Positions 59,863 through 64,000 of a stretch of DNA of 64,000 nucleotides are shown here, in pieces; positions within the stretch are counted from its first letter, which is position 1; each line of letters opens with the position of its first letter. The notes beneath the pieces were generated by a model that did no database searches, was not told where the DNA came from, and saw only the letters and a program-made list of their open reading frames with translations. A program made the position numbers and the translations under genes. This DNA is from Paenibacillus sp. FSL H7-0357 (GTDB taxonomy: Bacteria; Bacillota; Bacilli; Paenibacillales; Paenibacillaceae), in contig NZ_CP009241.1 of assembly GCF_000758525.1 (NCBI RefSeq), positions 3,410,001 through 3,474,000 on the forward strand. Direction: 5' to 3'.

Positions 59863-61908
59863 ATGTACAAATTCAAGTATTATAAGCAGCCCGAAATTTT
59901 GAAGAATCATTTGAATCTTGGAGGGGGAAATCCGGCAGGTGAAAAACTTGACGTAACAAGTTTGTATTTTACACGCAACGAAAAGCCGGTTCTTCCGGTG
60001 ATGGGTGAATTCCACTTTTCAAGATATGACCGCAATTACTGGTATGAAGAGCTGTGCAAAATGAAAGCCGGCGGGATTACTGTGGTATCCACCTATGTGT
60101 TCTGGATTTATCATGAGGAAATAGAAGGTGAGTTCGATTTTACCGGAGATAATGATTTGCGGGCTTTTATCCTGGAGTGTAAAAAGGCCGGCCTGGAAGC
60201 CGTAATCCGGATTGGACCTTGGGCGCATGGCGAATGCAGAAACGGAGGATATCCGGACTGGCTGCTCAAGAAACCTTTCAAGCTGCGTGAGAATAATCCG
60301 GAATATCTTGAAAAAGTACGTATTTATTATGAGAAGATTTCTGAACAAGTGCAGGGGCTTTTCTATAAGGACGGGGGAAACATTATTGCCGTCCAGTTAG
60401 ATAATGAGCTGACAAACGATGCATTTCATCTGTCAAAATTAAGAAAACTGGCCATAGAATGCGGGATGATTGCGCCAATCTACACAGTAACAGGATGGAA
60501 TGCTGTTGCAGGTGCCCAAATTCCTGTTGATGAGGTGGTTCCTGTATTTGGAGGATATTGTGATGCACCATGGGATGAACATACTAATCCGCTTCCGCCG
60601 TCGCCTCATTATTTCTTCACCGGAATGAGAAATGACACAGGAATAGGAACGGACCTCCTTCCCAGACGAACTGAAGAAAACGGGGAATGGCAGATGCCCT
60701 ATGAACGTTATCCATTTGCAACCTGTGAATTAGGCGGCGGTCTGCAGGTGACACACCACCGTAGATATATTGTAAAAGGTATGGATATCTATGCCGTATC
60801 GCTTGTTAAGCTCGGTGACGGTAACAACCTGATCGGGTATTATGTGTATCATGGCGGCACCAATCAGATTGGAAAACTTTCGACGTTCCAGGAGTCCAAG
60901 GCGACAGGCTATCTAAATGATTATCCGATTCTTTCCTATGATTATCAGACTGCCTTATCGGAGTATGGCGAAGTAGGAGAGCAGTACGGGCTGCTGAACC
61001 TTCTTCATTTGTTCGTACAGGATTTCCAGGAAACCTTTGCACCGATGGTCAGAGTGGAAGCCGAGCAAGTCGTGAGAAGGGATGATACTTCCTCTCTGCG
61101 GTACGTTATGCGTACAGACGGTGAAAGCGGATACGTATTTGTGAACCATTACCAAAGACTCTCCAAGCTTGAAGATATTCAAGGTGCTGTGATAAATACG
61201 GGTATTGTCACCTTCCCGCCTATTGATGTGCGCGGAGATATCAGCTTTTTCTTGCCGTTCCAGATGGACCTGTCGGGGAGTGTCCTGACCTATGCAACGG
61301 CGCAGCCTTTATGCAGACAGGCAAACACCTATTTCTTCGTACAGATCCCCGGTATCGCCGCGGAGTATCAATTCGGAGATGGACAGAAATTCACACCAGA
61401 GGCAGGGAAGAGATCTGCACTCCGGGTAAATGATATTGCCATTGTTACACTTACATGGGATCAGGCCAGATATTTGCGCAGACTGGATGGAGAGCTGTAC
61501 ATCGGTGACGAGTGTGACTTGTTCAAAGCGAATGGTGAAATACGCTCCATTGAAGAAGGAGATTTCGGCTATTGGTACTGGAATGGCGAAGGCTTTGAAT
61601 TCAGATCAGTCCGGCAGCCCTATACCGAGCCTGTCATCGCATTTACGAATGTGGGACAGCCTCTATTTGAACCGAAGCATACGGAAGAACTTCATATCGG
61701 TGGTGAGCGAAAGGTCACCTGGCAGAAAGTTACGGTTACAGGATCTCAAGGCTTCGTAAATATTGATTATTATGGAGATGCAGCACAGATTTATGCGGAT
61801 GGAGAACTGGTTGCCGACAGCTTCTATTACGGAAAGACGTGGAGAGTGCCAGCAAGGCTTCTGGACGGTAAAGAATGCTATCTTGTGATTTACGGAAATA
61901 CGGGATGA
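59863..61908 (+). CDS. GH35 beta-galactosidase
   Basis: A 681-residue glycosidase with a TIM-barrel and C-terminal beta domains. Signatures: VMGEFHFSRYDRNYWYEELC, GGITVVSTYVFWIYHEE, the acid/base Glu in IIAVQLDNELTND and the nucleophile Glu in PFATCELGGGLQVTHHRRY. It has no signal peptide, so it is intracellular and would act on imported galactosides, perhaps from arabinogalactan. The predicted stop at 61906-61908 removes the usual last residues: in the +1 frame the DNA continues DDFYREF and stops at 61927, so one base appears gained or lost near 61903. The effect is limited to the C-terminal tip. Confidence 0.88.
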   Translation: MYKFKYYKQPEILKNHLNLGGGNPAGEKLDVTSLYFTRNEKPVLPVMGEFHFSRYDRNYWYEELCKMKAGGITVVSTYVFWIYHEEIEGEFDFTGDNDLRAFILECKKAGLEAVIRIGPWAHGECRNGGYPDWLLKKPFKLRENNPEYLEKVRIYYEKISEQVQGLFYKDGGNIIAVQLDNELTNDAFHLSKLRKLAIECGMIAPIYTVTGWNAVAGAQIPVDEVVPVFGGYCDAPWDEHTNPLPPSPHYFFTGMRNDTGIGTDLLPRRTEENGEWQMPYERYPFATCELGGGLQVTHHRRYIVKGMDIYAVSLVKLGDGNNLIGYYVYHGGTNQIGKLSTFQESKATGYLNDYPILSYDYQTALSEYGEVGEQYGLLNLLHLFVQDFQETFAPMVRVEAEQVVRRDDTSSLRYVMRTDGESGYVFVNHYQRLSKLEDIQGAVINTGIVTFPPIDVRGDISFFLPFQMDLSGSVLTYATAQPLCRQANTYFFVQIPGIAAEYQFGDGQKFTPEAGKRSALRVNDIAIVTLTWDQARYLRRLDGELYIGDECDLFKANGEIRSIEEGDFGYWYWNGEGFEFRSVRQPYTEPVIAFTNVGQPLFEPKHTEELHIGGERKVTWQKVTVTGSQGFVNIDYYGDAAQIYADGELVADSFYYGKTWRVPARLLDGKECYLVIYGNTG

Positions 61909-61983
61909 TTTTTATAGAGAGTTTTGAGGTGTTACAAGAATCAGATCCGGTGAACAGTGGCTGGATACGGACGGCTATCGAAG

Positions 61984-62091
61984 AGTACTCCGCTGACTGT
62001 AACCGTAGCAGATGTTTCTCCCGGACAAGCGGTATTGTCTAACGACAACTGGGATATAGACGGAAGCTTCAAGGTCAGTAGAAGAATGTAA
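61984..62091 (+). pseudogene. Relic of an extracellular glycan-binding repeat
   Basis: A 35-codon frame reads STPLTVTVADVSPGQAVLSN then DNWDIDGSFKVSRRM and stops. It resembles a repeat found in secreted Paenibacillus glycosidases and chitinases (A-x-G-K-P-V-L-S-x-D-N-W-D-x-D-G), but the following N-M-W-W-G portion is lost. No start or ribosome binding site. I read it as debris of a larger secreted enzyme next to the insertion sequence. Confidence 0.5.
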
Positions 62092-62213
62092 TGTAACGCT
62101 AACGAAACGATAGATTACGAAAAGAAGTGCCATAGATCAAGACCCCTCGGCCAAAGGGAGAGCAAGCGCCTTTAGGCGCAGTCGGTGTCACAAGGCTTCC
62201 AGCCGCAGAGCAA
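62092..62213. other. Non-coding debris left of insertion sequence
   Basis: No frame with a ribosome binding site. It contains a GCGCC-TTTA-GGCGC hairpin at 62166-62179 and short imperfect repeats. Probably eroded sequence flanking the IS. Confidence 0.4.
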
Positions 62214-63957
62214 GGAGCTGTCCCAAAAGTAGTTTTCTACGAGCGGAGACAAACCACATTTATTCTCAAAACCGTAAAATTCAACAGAGCAGCGATTCTC
62301 CTGTTATTGGAGGATCGCTGCTCTGCGTTTTTGGTCATTTGCAGCTTGCTTCAGCATATTATGGGCAAGCGAAAGCCAACCGACCTCAAGCGTCACTTTT
62401 TCCATGCCGCGAAGCAGAAAGCGCCGGAAGCCCCGGTTATTCTTCAGTTGTCCAAATACACTTTCCGGTTCCGTCATTCGGCGTACGGCCAGGGCATAGC
62501 CTTCCTCGCTTCGCAGGATGGCCCGAGCCTGCTTCTGGTACCGCAGCCTCTCCAGACTGACAACCACTTCCCGGTTTCCTGCTGCCTTGGTGCAGCGTTC
62601 CTTCAGCGGACAGCCTTCGCAGCTTTGGCTTCGGTAATGACGTTTGTGAATTTCATATCCACTTTGTAGCGTCTCCTTGCTCTCTTTGCGGAAATGCAGC
62701 GTTTCTCCGGCTGGGCACGTCCATGTATCCTTGGTTTCACTGTACGTCCAGTTCTCACTCTTTCCGACATTCTCTTTCCAAGCTTTGCTTTTTTCTTTGT
62801 GGTAGCTGCCGTATTTCACGACCGCCTGAATCTCTTCTTTTTCCAGATAGGCGTAGTTTTCTTCACTGCCGTAGCCTGCATCCGCAATCACCGTCTGCGG
62901 AAGTTTCCCCAGGATCTGCCTTGCCTTTTCCAGATGCGGCTGTAAACAACGGGTGTCAGTAGGTCTCGGGTGTAGACTGTAGGCCAAAATAAACTGGTTT
63001 TCGGTTCCGATCTGTACATTGTATCCGGGTTTGAGCTGACCATTTCGCATGTGGTCTTCCTTCATCCGCATGAAGGTTGCATCCGGGCCCGTCTTGCTGA
63101 AGCTATTTCGGTCGCCAAGCAGTGTTTGGTACTGTTCGTACTTCAGCAGCCTGGGCAGCAAATCCTTGCGAAGCTTTCGAACGGCTTTTTTTAAGGGCTT
63201 GTCTTTGGGTTTGTCCATGAGCTTTGACTCCAGCGCCTGGGTCAGGTGTTCCAATTTCCTACTACTCATCTCGCAAGATTCGCCGAGTTCGGCGAGGTCC
63301 TTTCCCTGGCACTCCCGTTCTTCTTGGTGCTCTGCCGCTTCAATGTCAGCAAACAGAGCATGGACGTTCTCCTGCAATTTCGCTTTGTGTTTGCTGACCG
63401 CTTTGCCCCAAACAAAGGTGTAGCGATTGGCATTGGCCTCAATCTTGGTACCATCCACAAAGTAATGCTCCAGAGACACGTATTTTTCGTCAGCCAGAAA
63501 CTGAAGCACGGCGGTAAATACGGTTTCGAGGACACTTCTCATCCGCTGGGAACGGAAGCGATTAAGGGTGCGAAAGTCGGGGCGTTGCCGTCCGGCCAGC
63601 CACATGAAAGGGATGTTCTCTCGCACGGCTTTAGCGATTTGACGAGACGAATAGATTCGCTGAGTATAAGCGTAAATAATGACTTTGGTAAGCATCTTAG
63701 GGTGGTAGCTGTCGCGGCCGCCGCCAGGATAGACAGCGTCAAAGATAGCGTCGTCCAGGCGATTTACGGCTGCGTTAACGACACAAACGAGATGATTTTG
63801 TGGGATGTCTTCTTCTAAATCCATTGGCAAGTAAAGTTGGTCCATGGTATATTGAATGTACAAAGAAATCGCTCCTTTGGGGATGGTGGGTGGTACTTCC
63901 ATTTTACCAAAAGGGCGTTTTCTTTGTTGTTTTTTAGAGGATTGTAGAAACAGTTCC
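62214..63957 (-). mobile_element. IS1182-family insertion sequence
   Basis: About 1.74 kb. The left end GGAGCTGTCCCAAAAG and the complement of the right end (GGAACTGTTTCTACAAT) share the first bases with mismatches (GGA-x-CTGT-x-x-C), and the single transposase fills most of the interval. I could not identify a clear target duplication, so the boundaries are provisional to within a few bases. It is transcribed away from the right edge, toward the GH35 gene. Confidence 0.7.
62304..63860 (-). CDS. IS1182-family transposase (DDE)
   Basis: A 518-residue DDE transposase. The N-terminal domain reads DQLYLPMDLEEDIPQNHLVC and the catalytic core includes HYFVDGTKIEANANRYTFVW (first Asp), TVIADAGYGSEENYAYLEK (second Asp) and RRMTEPESVFGQLKNNRGFR (Glu). 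A cysteine motif CEGCPLKERC occurs near residue 425. The start was moved to TTG 63860, seven bases after AAAGGAG; the frame extends further but without a ribosome binding site. Apparently intact, so possibly active. Confidence 0.88.
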   Translation of the reverse strand, partial: YIQYTMDQLYLPMDLEEDIPQNHLVCVVNAAVNRLDDAIFDAVYPGGGRDSYHPKMLTKVIIYAYTQRIYSSRQIAKAVRENIPFMWLAGRQRPDFRTLNRFRSQRMRSVLETVFTAVLQFLADEKYVSLEHYFVDGTKIEANANRYTFVWGKAVSKHKAKLQENVHALFADIEAAEHQEERECQGKDLAELGESCEMSSRKLEHLTQALESKLMDKPKDKPLKKAVRKLRKDLLPRLLKYEQYQTLLGDRNSFSKTGPDATFMRMKEDHMRNGQLKPGYNVQIGTENQFILAYSLHPRPTDTRCLQPHLEKARQILGKLPQTVIADAGYGSEENYAYLEKEEIQAVVKYGSYHKEKSKAWKENVGKSENWTYSETKDTWTCPAGETLHFRKESKETLQSGYEIHKRHYRSQSCEGCPLKERCTKAAGNREVVVSLERLRYQKQARAILRSEEGYALAVRRMTEPESVFGQLKNNRGFRRFLLRGMEKVTLEVGWLSLAHNMLKQAANDQKRRAAILQ

Positions 63958-64000
63958 CGCTTAAACAGCGGAGAGGACGGACTGATTGTGGAAAAGCGGT

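Noticed and set aside
62694..63818. Several long plus-strand ORFs opposite the transposase
   Set aside because: They are complementary shadows of the IS1182 transposase and lack ribosome binding sites.
1..64000. CRISPR arrays, tRNA and rRNA genes
   Set aside because: No regularly spaced direct repeats, tRNA-like cloverleaf or rRNA signature was seen in the window.

Overview
The window reads as a chromosomal segment of a Paenibacillus-like member of the Bacillota. GC is moderate (about 50%), genes have strong AGGAGG-type ribosome binding sites, ATG/GTG/TTG starts are all used, and the gene content is typical of the genus: a YesM/YesN-type two-component sugar system, DesKR with a fatty acid desaturase, an S-layer-domain protein, a Bacillus-type Fur, and GH43 and GH35 glycosidases. 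No rRNA, tRNA or CRISPR array was seen.

Layout. 1-8.5 kb: tail of a GNAT gene, rpiA overlapping a VanZ-like gene, a second GNAT gene behind a structured leader, a MarR-MMPL exporter operon with palindromic operators, a TPR protein, an aldo/keto reductase and a 53-residue ORF. 8.5-9.7 kb: a decayed manganese catalase and a small conserved-looking ORF. 9.7-18.1 kb: a carbohydrate ABC operon (lipoprotein binding protein, two permeases) followed by a sensor kinase, a membrane-anchored binding-protein-like gene and an AraC-type response regulator; this looks like a self-contained sense-and-import unit. 18.1-21.6 kb: an MFS remnant abutting a terminator, then des and desKR with a 20-bp perfect palindrome upstream of des. 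21.8-29.8 kb: a tightly packed five-gene operon (SWIM zinc finger, HEAT-like helical protein, MoxR-type AAA+ ATPase, DUF5682/TIKI-like protein, VWA/MIDAS protein). It parallels E. coli yehQ-yehL-yehM-yehP, remains functionally undefined, and is the best candidate here for an undescribed system.

29.9-36.4 kb: an alpha/beta hydrolase broken by a 208-bp miniature element with a CTAG target duplication, an archaeal-type aspartate-semialdehyde dehydrogenase, a 58-residue basic ORF, an RluF-type pseudouridine synthase, an ABC exporter with a MarR regulator, and a GNAT gene. 36.4-41.8 kb (minus strand): thiamine genes thiZ-thiX-thiY under a TPP riboswitch and terminator, then thiM-thiD-thiE. 42.0-44.4 kb: tcyABC-like cystine importer. 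44.5-50.8 kb: SLH protein, a protein with an internal duplication, AraC/GyrI regulator, fur, a membrane protein, an apparently leaderless TetR gene, an AIM24-like protein and an AraC regulator. 51.1-56.1 kb: a five-gene catabolic operon with two TIM-barrel isomerase-like proteins, two Gfo/Idh/MocA dehydrogenases and an APH-fold kinase. 56.2-58.0 kb: an HXXEE membrane protein and an OppD-like ATPase behind a near-consensus Fur box. 58.1-62 kb: a GH43 arabinanase lipoprotein and a GH35 beta-galactosidase with a shifted last few codons, then gene debris and an IS1182-family insertion sequence to the right edge.

Functional reading: much of the window deals with plant polysaccharide use (sugar importer, arabinanase, beta-galactosidase, keto-sugar-type operon) and nutrient homeostasis (thiamine, cystine, iron, membrane fluidity). 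Decay is visible at five or six loci (Mn catalase, MFS, hydrolase, TetR tail, GH35 tail, glycan-binding repeat). Protein families were recognised by reading the sequence; no database search was run.
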